Below the pieces are notes generated by a model. It saw only the letters and a list, made by a program, of their open reading frames with translations, made no database searches and was not told where the DNA came from. The translations under genes were made by a program, and so were the position numbers. From Bacteroidales bacterium (GTDB lineage Bacteria; Bacteroidota; Bacteroidia; Bacteroidales; UBA932), in contig JAFTWQ010000017.1 in NCBI GenBank assembly GCA_017465225.1, positions 60,947 to 124,946 of the forward strand: DNA of 64,000 nucleotides, in the 5' to 3' direction. Positions 1 to 6,718 of this stretch are shown here, piece after piece. Each line of letters begins with the position of its first letter. The stretch's first letter is position 1.

Positions 1-2
1 AG

Positions 3-1124
3 CAGACATGCAAGTGCCCTGAATATCGTCAGGCAGTTCTTTCGAAGACTCTTACCGACGAAGGACTCGGATATGGAGCAAAGCCGAAGGGAGTGCTCAA
101 GTTCCACAAATATACTGACGGTGAGATCCGTACTGCTTTCGCAGAGCATCTCGTCGAGGCCCAGAACTATATGAGAAATGAAGACGGTACCGCAAATCTC
201 GTCGTTACCATTTCTCCTGAACACCAGCACCTTTTCGAGGAGGCTTATGCCGAGGTAAAGGCTGCCTATGAGGCAAAATATGGTGTGAAGTACAATATCA
301 CTTTCACATTCCAGGACAAGGCTACCGATACAATCGCTGTTGACGTTGAGAACAAGCCGTTCAGAACAGAGACCGATTCGCTCCTTTTCCGTCCTGCAGG
401 ACATGGAGCCCTCATCTACAATCTCAACAGGATCGAGGAAGAGGTGGTTTCAATCAAGAATATCGACAATGTAGCTAATGAGAGGCTCCTTCCGGAGACT
501 GCTACATGGAAGAAGGTGCTTCTCGGCAAGGCTCTCGAGCTTCGTGACAAGATCTACGGATATCTCAATGCTCTTGATGCTGAGGCTACTCCTGCTCTTT
601 GCGATGAGATCGAGGCGTTCCTTGACAATACTCTTTGCGTGACTCTTCCTGCTGCATCCGACTTTGATGCACGCGTGGCTGCTCTTCGCGCAAAGCTCAA
701 CCGTCCTATCCGTGTTGCCGGTATGGTGAAGAATCAGGGCGAGCCTGGCGGTGGTCCTTTCATCATTGCAGAGAAGGATGGATCTACATCACTCCAGGTT
801 CTTGAGAGCGTTCAGATCAACATGTCAGACGACCATGCTCGTGAGTGCCTTGCATCTGCAACTCACTTCAACCCTGTTGATATCGTTTGCTGCCTCCATG
901 ACTATAAGGGACAGAGCTTCGATCTTCTCCAGTATGTTGACGAGGATGCCGGATTCATCAGCTCGAAGAGCTATCAGGGACGCGAACTCAAGGCTCTTGA
1001 GCTCCCAGGTCTCTGGAACGGTGCGATGAGCAACTGGAACACTCTCTTCGTTGAGGTTCCTCTCGCTACATTCAACCCTGTCAAGGTCGTTCTTGACCTT
1101 CTCCGTCCTGCGCATCAGAACTAG
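3..1124 (+). CDS. DUF4301 family protein (5' partial)
   Basis: The reading frame is open to the left edge, so the start codon lies outside the window; the internal GTG at 93 is only a Val codon. About 373 residues are visible. The motif FRPAGHGALIYNLN followed by IKNIDNV is the hallmark of DUF4301, a Bacteroidetes family of about 500 residues with no assigned function. The glycine-rich GHGAL segment and the overall pattern recall nucleotidyltransferase-like folds, but that is inference. There is no signal peptide or membrane segment in the visible part, so it is probably cytosolic. The C-terminus is intact and is followed by a good intrinsic terminator. Family assignment is fairly sure; function is unknown. 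Confidence 0.8.
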   Translation, partial: QTCKCPEYRQAVLSKTLTDEGLGYGAKPKGVLKFHKYTDGEIRTAFAEHLVEAQNYMRNEDGTANLVVTISPEHQHLFEEAYAEVKAAYEAKYGVKYNITFTFQDKATDTIAVDVENKPFRTETDSLLFRPAGHGALIYNLNRIEEEVVSIKNIDNVANERLLPETATWKKVLLGKALELRDKIYGYLNALDAEATPALCDEIEAFLDNTLCVTLPAASDFDARVAALRAKLNRPIRVAGMVKNQGEPGGGPFIIAEKDGSTSLQVLESVQINMSDDHARECLASATHFNPVDIVCCLHDYKGQSFDLLQYVDEDAGFISSKSYQGRELKALELPGLWNGAMSNWNTLFVEVPLATFNPVKVVLDLLRPAHQN

Positions 1125-1164
1125 TGTGGAGCGCATATGACTGATAATCAGTCGTTTAAATATA

Positions 1165-1200
1165 CCCACGTGCTGACATAATGCGGCACGTGGGTTGTTT
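1165..1200 (+). terminator. Intrinsic terminator after the DUF4301 gene
   Basis: A perfect 9-bp stem (CCCACGTGC at 1165-1173 pairing with GCACGTGGG at 1186-1194) is followed by TTGTTTT. It sits about 40 bp past the stop of the plus-strand gene and before the stop of the convergent methyltransferase gene. Confidence 0.8.
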
Positions 1201-1234
1201 TATCTTATTGTGGGCCAATAGATTACGCTCCACA

Positions 1235-2542
1235 CTAAAGGCGGGCGGTGATGAGGAGGAGATTGCCGTCCATGTCGGATCTGAGGCCGAAGATGTGGAT
1301 GCCGTCGCCGGATGAGACGCCGAGCTTCTTGCGGAGGGTGTCGGTGTCCATCGGGATGTTGCGGGCGGTGACTTCGGCTTTAGGGTAGTCTTTGCCTGCT
1401 GACCTGATGCTTCGTTTGTCGAGAGGGGAACAGCTGATGATTCTGTATAACTTGCCATGGCCCTTCAGTTCGTCAGCCTTTGCCTCGTCTTCAACGATGT
1501 AGTAATGGGTCGATGTTCCGAGCTTGCCGATTCCGAACCTTTTGCTTATAAGGTTGAATGCGCCTGCCTTCATCAATGCCTTCCCCGGCTCGAACAGCCA
1601 CCTTTCGGGCAGACAGATGTCTGTAATCGGCATTTTCCCACCCCCGGGAAGAGGGAGGGGCCCACTCGCAGAGTGGGAGGGGGCCGATGGAAGACACTGT
1701 CTGTCCGAAAGGTGTGGTGCGGCGGCCTTTTCATCGGAAGGTGAAAATGTGAATTCCGAAAGGCTGCCGTCGTTATGGATCTCTACGGCGGTGATGCTGT
1801 AGCCGTCATTCCATTCCCGGTCCATCCATATGAGCAGCTCCTTGCATTCTCCTCCGCTGGCGACGACATGTACCTCGCGGCAAGTGGAACCCAGACGGCT
1901 GCATGCCATCGTTATGTCAGCCATAGGGGATAGCTTCAGGAGAATATGACGTGTGTGGACGAATATCTCATTTTTCAATGTAAGCACGTCAGGGGTGCAG
2001 TCTTCAATGAGGAAGACCTTACGTCCGCCTTCTCCACGTCGTGCCGGATCCATGTATACTATGTCCGGATTGAAACCGTCCAGAATCTTCTCTATATCTC
2101 CCTGCCGGGCAATCCCGTTCGAGACCGATATGTTCCCGGCCTCCAGAACCTTGAAGTTGTGTTCTGCTGCCCTGCAGAGGACTTCCTGCATCTCATTGTA
2201 GAGGACTCTTTGCGCTTTCTGGGAGAAAAACCAGCTGTCGACACCGAGCCCGCCGGTCAGGTCGGCTATGGCCCATGATTCCTTGCCGGATATCCTGCTG
2301 GCGAGACCGGCCTTGTACCTTCCTGTAGCGCTGCTGCTGCATTGCTCTGCGGATAGCTTCAATGGAAAAACAAGGCGTGGCTCGTCGTGCCATTCGCGGA
2401 CTTTGTCGCGCAGTTTCCTGCGGCTTTCGATGCTGTTCACGGCCATGTCCATATCTATTTCCGGCCATCTGTCCCTGTTCATGATCAGCCTTACCGGGTC
2501 GTCAGATATGTGCGATGATACGAAGTCTGCAAGTTTCTCCAT
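1235..2542 (-). CDS. THUMP-like class I SAM-dependent methyltransferase carrying an in-frame repeat insertion
   Basis: A 435-residue predicted methyltransferase of the Bacteroidetes THUMP-like/PG_1098 type. SAM-binding motif I is visible as ADLTGGLGVDSWFF (about residues 93-106), and the catalytic-loop motif appears as DIVYMDPARR. The C-terminal part (LFEPGKALMKAGAF onward) matches the THUMP-like region of the family. The substrate is not known; RNA is likely from the fold. Oddity: between EKAAA and LPERWLFEP the frame contains about 30 Pro/Ser/Gly-rich residues encoded by a G/C-rich repeat plus an inverted copy of adjacent sequence (1599-1714; see findings). The frame stays open. A minus-strand -7 box lies 21 bp upstream of the ATG. 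Confidence 0.85.
   Translation of the reverse strand: MEKLADFVSSHISDDPVRLIMNRDRWPEIDMDMAVNSIESRRKLRDKVREWHDEPRLVFPLKLSAEQCSSSATGRYKAGLASRISGKESWAIADLTGGLGVDSWFFSQKAQRVLYNEMQEVLCRAAEHNFKVLEAGNISVSNGIARQGDIEKILDGFNPDIVYMDPARRGEGGRKVFLIEDCTPDVLTLKNEIFVHTRHILLKLSPMADITMACSRLGSTCREVHVVASGGECKELLIWMDREWNDGYSITAVEIHNDGSLSEFTFSPSDEKAAAPHLSDRQCLPSAPSHSASGPLPLPGGGKMPITDICLPERWLFEPGKALMKAGAFNLISKRFGIGKLGTSTHYYIVEDEAKADELKGHGKLYRIISCSPLDKRSIRSAGKDYPKAEVTARNIPMDTDTLRKKLGVSSGDGIHIFGLRSDMDGNLLLITARL
1599..1714. repeat. G/C-rich core repeat in locus-specific inverted arms, copy 1 (inside a CDS)
   Basis: The core (about 1629-1691) runs from GGCATTTTCCCACCCCCGGG to a hairpin CCCACTC-GCA-GAGTGGG and on to GGGGGCC. 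It recurs almost unchanged at 36495-36555. Here it is bracketed by imperfect inverted arms, left 1599-1631 and right 1683-1714, sharing CCTTTCGG(G/A)CAGACAG. The element lies in frame in the methyltransferase gene. Confidence 0.85.
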
Positions 2543-2562
2543 GTTTCTGTTGAAAATTTATG

Positions 2563-2570
2563 CAAAAATA
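2563..2570 (-). promoter_or_regulatory. Bacteroidetes -7 promoter element
   Basis: TATTTTTG on the minus strand (TAnnTTTG consensus), 21 bp before the methyltransferase ATG at 2542. No convincing -33 TTTG was located. Confidence 0.5.
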
Positions 2571-2594
2571 GGCATTTTGTCTAATATTTATGAG

Positions 2595-2602
2595 TATATT
2601 TG
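2595..2602 (+). promoter_or_regulatory. Bacteroidetes -7 promoter element
   Basis: TATATTTG on the plus strand, 44 bp before the ATG of the phosphosugar mutase gene. TTTG at 2576-2579 is a possible -33 element, but the 15-bp gap is shorter than usual. Confidence 0.55.
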
Positions 2603-2646
2603 CTCGGATATATATGCAAATTCAATAACTAAACATAATAACCGAT

Positions 2647-4308
2647 ATGGAAAGAGATTTCAGAACCGTTGTCCAGAGCTGGCTGGACGGAAATTTTGAT
2701 GAAGCTACAAAGGCTCAGATCATTGCTCTTCAGGAATCAGATCCTGTTGCTCTCGAGGATGCATTCTACAGAAACCTTGAGTTCGGTACAGGTGGTCTCC
2801 GTGGCATCATGGGCGTGGGTACAAACCGTATGAACAAGTATACTGTAGGTATGGCTACACAGGGACTTGCAAACTACATGAAGGCAAACTGCGAGGGACC
2901 TCTCAGCGTGTGCATCTCGTTCGACAGCCGTAACAACAGTCCGGAGTTCGCACAGATCGCAGCAAATGTCCTTGCAGCAAACGGTATTCATGTATACATC
3001 TTCGAGAAGCTCCATCCTATCGCTCTCATGAGCTACTCTGTAAGAGCAAAGAAGGCTACGGCTGGTATCATGATCACAGCTTCCCACAACCCGAAGGAGT
3101 ACAACGGTTACAAGGTGTTCTGGTCTGACGGAGCACAGGTGAAATCACCGGTAGACAAGGAAATCGTTGATGAGGTTGCGAAGATTACAGACCCTTCAAT
3201 GGTTAAGTTCGAGCCAGGTGCAGATGCTGCTCCTATTGAGGTCATGGGTCACGAAATGGATGAGGCATATCTCAATTCTGTGATGACTCTCATGCTTTCT
3301 CCAGAGGCTGTAGCTGCTCACAAGGATCTTAAGATCGTCTACACTCCTATCCATGGTTCAGGCGTAGAGATCGTTCCTGAATTCCTCGCAAAGCTCGGTT
3401 TCGAGAATATCTATCATGTTCCGGAGCAGGACGTTGTGGACGGAAACTTCCCTACAGTGATGTCTCCGAATCCGGAGGAACCTTCAGCTCTTGCAATGGC
3501 AGTTGCAGTCGCAGAGAGAGAAGGTGCAGACCTGGTGATGGCTACAGACCCTGATGCAGACCGTATCGGTATTGCAGTGCGTGACAATGAAGGCAAGATG
3601 GTTCTTCTCACCGGAAACCAGACAGGCTCTATCCTTACATATTATATCCTCCGCCGCTGGTCAGAGCTCGGAAAGCTCGACGGCAAGCAGTACATCGTCA
3701 AGACAATCGTTACTACAGAGCTCATGCGTGCAATCGCAGATAAGTACGGTGTGAAGGTTCACAATGTGCTTACAGGATTCAAGTGGATTGCTGATGTGAT
3801 CAAGAAGAACGAGGGTGAGGCTACATTCGTATGTGGCGGCGAGGAAAGCTACGGCTTCAACGTAGGCGAGTTCGTGCGCGACAAGGATGCTCCTATTTCA
3901 TGCGCATTCGTTGCTGAATGTGCGGCATGGGCTGCAGAGCAGGGCAAGACTCTCTATCAGCTCCTTCAGGATATCTATGCAGAGTTCGGATACTATAAGG
4001 AGTCTCTCATTTCAGTTACCAAGAAAGGCAAGGCTGGCCTCGAGGAGATCGCTCAGATGATGGTTGACTACCGCAACAATCCTCCAAAGGAGCTTGCTGG
4101 TTCGCCGGTTGTCAAGGTTATCGACTATACCAAGCCAGAAGAGACAGGACTTCCTTCATCTAACGTTCTCCAGTTCTACAATGAGGCTGGTGATGTGGTT
4201 ACAGTACGTCCTTCAGGTACAGAGCCTAAGATCAAGTTCTACTTCGGTATCAAGGGTTCTGACGCTGATGCGAAGAATGAGGCTCTCAGAGCACAGTTCA
4301 GCAAATAG
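2647..4308 (+). CDS. Phospho-sugar mutase (PGM2-like alpha-D-phosphohexomutase)
   Basis: A 553-residue enzyme interconverting hexose (or pentose) 1- and 6-(5-)phosphates in the cytosol. All four phosphohexomutase signatures are visible in order: the phosphoserine loop TASHNPKEYNGYK, the metal-binding loop ATDPDADRIGIAV, the sugar-specificity loop GGEESYGF, and the C-terminal phosphate-binding loop RPSGTEPKIKFYF. Length is close to other PGM2-type bacterial enzymes. It is monocistronic, with its own promoter and a long gap to the next gene. Codon usage is strongly biased (GCT, CTC, AAG), as expected for a highly expressed gene. Glucose-phosphate is the most likely substrate; phosphomannose or phosphopentose activity cannot be excluded. 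Confidence 0.93.
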   Translation: MERDFRTVVQSWLDGNFDEATKAQIIALQESDPVALEDAFYRNLEFGTGGLRGIMGVGTNRMNKYTVGMATQGLANYMKANCEGPLSVCISFDSRNNSPEFAQIAANVLAANGIHVYIFEKLHPIALMSYSVRAKKATAGIMITASHNPKEYNGYKVFWSDGAQVKSPVDKEIVDEVAKITDPSMVKFEPGADAAPIEVMGHEMDEAYLNSVMTLMLSPEAVAAHKDLKIVYTPIHGSGVEIVPEFLAKLGFENIYHVPEQDVVDGNFPTVMSPNPEEPSALAMAVAVAEREGADLVMATDPDADRIGIAVRDNEGKMVLLTGNQTGSILTYYILRRWSELGKLDGKQYIVKTIVTTELMRAIADKYGVKVHNVLTGFKWIADVIKKNEGEATFVCGGEESYGFNVGEFVRDKDAPISCAFVAECAAWAAEQGKTLYQLLQDIYAEFGYYKESLISVTKKGKAGLEEIAQMMVDYRNNPPKELAGSPVVKVIDYTKPEETGLPSSNVLQFYNEAGDVVTVRPSGTEPKIKFYFGIKGSDADAKNEALRAQFSK

Positions 4309-4367
4309 CTTTAGACTATAAATGTAGGATTACATTGATAATCTATTGCTGGTTTAAAGAATTTGCG

Positions 4368-4375
4368 TATTTTTG
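4368..4375 (+). promoter_or_regulatory. Bacteroidetes -7 promoter element
   Basis: TATTTTTG, 42 bp before the DUF4332 ATG. A TTG-type -33 candidate lies about 18 bp upstream. Confidence 0.5.
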
Positions 4376-4417
4376 ATGATTCGTTGAAAAATTATTAACC
4401 GCTTAAATTAAAATACT

Positions 4418-4825
4418 ATGGCTTACAAAGTTATCGACATCGAAGGCGTAGGCGCTGCTTATGCTGAAAAACTTACAGCTGCAGGTCTCAATACAGCAGC
4501 TCAGCTTCTTGCTAAATGTGCTGCTCCAGCTGGCCGCAAGGCTCTTGAGGAGGAGACAGGAATCTCTGGCAAGCTCATTCTCAAATGGTGCAACCATGCT
4601 GACCTTTTCCGCGTAAAGGGTGTTGGCCCTCAGTTCGCAGAGCTTCTCGAGGCTGCTGGCGTTGATACAGTTAAGGAACTTGGTCATCGCAATGCTGAGA
4701 ATCTTGCTGCCAAGATGCTCGAGGTTAACGAGGAGAAGCATCTCGTTCGTCGCGTTCCTGTAGCAAAGGAAGTTCAGAAGATGATCGACTTCGCAAAGGA
4801 ACTCCCTGCAACAATGACTTACTAA
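4418..4825 (+). CDS. DUF4332 domain protein with helix-hairpin-helix motifs
   Basis: A 135-residue soluble protein matching the DUF4332 pattern: IEGVGAAYAEKL near the N-terminus and VKGVGPQFAELLEAAGVDTV in the middle. These two helix-hairpin-helix-like GVG hairpins suggest non-sequence-specific nucleic-acid or protein contacts. No catalytic motif is visible. Codon usage is strongly biased, like the mutase upstream, suggesting high expression. The gene has its own -7 box and is closed by an intrinsic terminator, so it is transcribed alone. Its role is unknown. Confidence 0.8.
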   Translation: MAYKVIDIEGVGAAYAEKLTAAGLNTAAQLLAKCAAPAGRKALEEETGISGKLILKWCNHADLFRVKGVGPQFAELLEAAGVDTVKELGHRNAENLAAKMLEVNEEKHLVRRVPVAKEVQKMIDFAKELPATMTY

Positions 4826-4844
4826 GATTTTTACAATCTGCATA

Positions 4845-4872
4845 AAGCCGTCCTCACAAGGGCGGCTTTTTT
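4845..4872 (+). terminator. Intrinsic terminator after the DUF4332 gene
   Basis: The stem AAGCCGTCC (4845-4853) pairs with GGGCGGCTT (4860-4868, one T-G pair) and runs into a TTTTTT tract. It follows the stop codon by about 20 bp. Confidence 0.85.
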
Positions 4873-4924
4873 GCTTTCATGGCCTGGACCTTGCTATATC
4901 GGGAGTGGTGAAATAACAGGGAAT

Positions 4925-5809
4925 ATGAAAATGAAAGCAGGATTGGCAGTGTTGGCTTTATTGATATTAATGACATCGGACATGTATGCTTGTACAGGGA
5001 TATGGCTCGTCTCCCGCGACGGGAGCCGGGTTGTAGCCAGGACTATGGATCATGACGAGTCTGCCGTCCTGTGGGGATATGTCATTTCTCCCCGTGGCCA
5101 TGGTTTCTGCTCCCGTACTCCTGAAGGGGAGAACGGCCTTCGCTACAATGCCGTCTACGGTTTTGTCGGAATCTATGCCGATGATGAGGCGTTCGTCGTG
5201 GAAGGCATGAATGAAGCCGGACTTTCTGCCGGACTTTTCAGATGTGCCGAACATTATGACTTCGACGAATATGAATCATCCGGCAGCCAAAGGACCCTCT
5301 GCAGCGCACAGCTTGTCTCATGGCTGCTGTCGCAGTTCTCCACCATCGACCAGATCAAGGATGCATTGGAACATGTCGATATCGTGACACTTGATGATGA
5401 AGATGCTGTGTGCTGGAGGATAGCCGAGCCTAACGGAAAGATGTCCATACTCGAAATCATTGACGGAAGACCGTCTTTCCATGATTCATGGATTTCCCTG
5501 TGCGATGTTCATGAAGATCCGGAAGCGGCCAGGGCAGATTTCATCCGCATCTCCGCCGAAATGAGACCTACAGGGACCGACAGCGTCATGCAGGCATTCC
5601 ATATACTGAACAACTTTGAAATACTTGATAAGACCCGATTCGTTTCAGCTACTGACCAGACTGCCATGAAACTCTACTACAGGACCGCCTGGAACAGCAA
5701 TATACGCTGTCTGGACCTTATGGATATCGACTTCAGGAAAGTCCGATACCAGTCACGGCCTCTGGATCTCGTCCGGCAGCAGCCTGTAGAGATGCTGAAA
5801 GTGAGATAG
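4925..5809 (+). CDS. Secreted choloylglycine/penicillin-acylase-family Ntn hydrolase, shortened C-terminal half
   Basis: The start is placed at ATG 4925, where a signal peptide begins (KMKAGLAVLALLIL...MYA) that ends just before Cys in YACTGIWL, the nucleophile of family C59. An upstream TTG at 4871 overlaps the preceding terminator and is unlikely. The Arg and Asp of ARTMD match the pocket residues that follow the nucleophile, and EGMNEAGLSAG is the family's next conserved block. The C-terminal YYRTAWNS...CLDL also fits. The protein is 294 residues, about 40 shorter than typical members. The stretch normally holding the TNNP asparagine and the later SRF-type arginine is replaced by an unrelated short segment. 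Activity is therefore uncertain. Confidence 0.78.
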   Translation: MKMKAGLAVLALLILMTSDMYACTGIWLVSRDGSRVVARTMDHDESAVLWGYVISPRGHGFCSRTPEGENGLRYNAVYGFVGIYADDEAFVVEGMNEAGLSAGLFRCAEHYDFDEYESSGSQRTLCSAQLVSWLLSQFSTIDQIKDALEHVDIVTLDDEDAVCWRIAEPNGKMSILEIIDGRPSFHDSWISLCDVHEDPEAARADFIRISAEMRPTGTDSVMQAFHILNNFEILDKTRFVSATDQTAMKLYYRTAWNSNIRCLDLMDIDFRKVRYQSRPLDLVRQQPVEMLKVR

Positions 5810-5890
5810 CACTTTCGTCCTCGGGCAGTGGTCAGGCCAACCAGACGCTGAGGCTCATCATATTTTCCATTTTGTGTTCGCCGGATGCTG

Positions 5891-6016
5891 CTATACAGTC
5901 TCCGGCGATGTTTCTTTCCTTTCTGACGCTTTCAGACCGTTGCGGGTATCACCTCCTGTAAGATAGCTCAAGACCTCTGTTGCGAGACTTACGAAAACAA
6001 TGACTGCGAACCACAT
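5891..6016 (-). CDS. Putative 41-residue membrane microprotein
   Basis: A 41-codon ORF beginning MWFAVIVFVSLATEVLSYL, one hydrophobic helix, followed by a charged Lys/Glu-rich tail. Three independent signals support it as a real gene. A GGAGGT Shine-Dalgarno lies 4-5 nt before the ATG, which is unusual in Bacteroidetes. A TACCTTTG -7 box lies about 30 bp upstream. The preceding gene ends at its own hairpin. I do not recognise a family. Its position downstream of the NYN nuclease gene suggests no obvious partner. Confidence 0.55.
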   Translation of the reverse strand: MWFAVIVFVSLATEVLSYLTGGDTRNGLKASERKETSPETV

Positions 6017-6044
6017 ATTTACCTCCGTTTTTAAGTTTACGGTA

Positions 6045-6052
6045 CAAAGGTA
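6045..6052 (-). promoter_or_regulatory. Bacteroidetes -7 element for the small ORF
   Basis: TACCTTTG on the minus strand, placed to start a transcript about 20 nt before the ATG of the 41-codon ORF. Confidence 0.45.
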
Positions 6053-6053
6053 A

Positions 6054-6088
6054 AGCCCCATTGTGCTTAAATGTGGCACAATGGGGCT
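6054..6088 (-). terminator. Hairpin after the NYN-domain gene
   Basis: A perfect 13-bp inverted repeat (AGCCCCATTGTGC at 6054-6066 with GCACAATGGGGCT at 6076-6088) lies just beyond the stop codon of the minus-strand NYN gene. The U tract is weak, so it could also act mainly as a 3'-end stabiliser. Confidence 0.6.
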
Positions 6089-6108
6089 GGTCTGTGGAAA
6101 TTTTATTC

Positions 6109-6714
6109 TTAATGAGTGATTTTCTTCAGAAGGTCCTGGTCTTTGCCTGCAAGCTTCATGATGTCGATGTGTGTGCAGACTTCCTCGCTGAGGAAACGGG
6201 AGGTCGAACCGGTGTTGGCCGGATCCCATGTCAGGAGGATCGTGTGGGTCTTCAAAGCCTTGAGCTTTCTTGCAAGCATTTCATGGTCGGCATCTCCGCT
6301 GATGAGCACCACATAATCGAACTGTCTGAAAAGTGTCATTTCGTATGTGTCAAGAGCAAACCAGGTGTCTATTCCTTTCTCGATCACGCCTCCTGAAGGA
6401 TTAGGACGCAGATGCTTGTAATGGAAAATGATGTCGTTCTCGATGAGCGAATCCTCGAACTGACGTTCCTCGAAAAGCAGATGCCTGTTTTCCGCATCAG
6501 TAGCGCGGAAACGGCCCCTGTAGTAGTGCGCCTCCGTTATGTACAGAAGCTTCCTGTCTATGCCGAAATGAGTTGAGATCATTTCAGGGATGTACTGGAA
6601 AAGGCCTTTTACATTGACCTTGCCCATCTTTTTCTTTGCGAGCCCCTCATCGATCTTTGCGAAATATCCGCCGTCGATGAATACTCCTATTGAAAGGTTT
6701 TCTGCGTGTGCCAT
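6109..6714 (-). CDS. NYN domain (PIN-like, LabA/DUF88 type) predicted ribonuclease
   Basis: A 201-residue cytosolic protein with the acidic residues expected of NYN/PIN-like nucleases: Asp in VFIDGGYF near the N-terminus, Asp residues in KGIDTWFALD in the middle, and LISGDADHEML toward the C-terminus. Together they form the metal site of the fold. Family members are RNases or RNA-processing regulators; the target here is unknown. The gene lies 4 bp downstream of the S46 peptidase gene on the same strand, so the two are probably cotranscribed, although no functional link is evident. Confidence 0.85.
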   Translation of the reverse strand: MAHAENLSIGVFIDGGYFAKIDEGLAKKKMGKVNVKGLFQYIPEMISTHFGIDRKLLYITEAHYYRGRFRATDAENRHLLFEERQFEDSLIENDIIFHYKHLRPNPSGGVIEKGIDTWFALDTYEMTLFRQFDYVVLISGDADHEMLARKLKALKTHTILLTWDPANTGSTSRFLSEEVCTHIDIMKLAGKDQDLLKKITH

Positions 6715-6718
6715 AATG

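Noticed and set aside
2576-2602. Complete -33/-7 promoter for the phosphosugar mutase
   Set aside because: The TTTG to TATATTTG gap is 15 bp, shorter than the usual 19-21, so only the -7 element is claimed.
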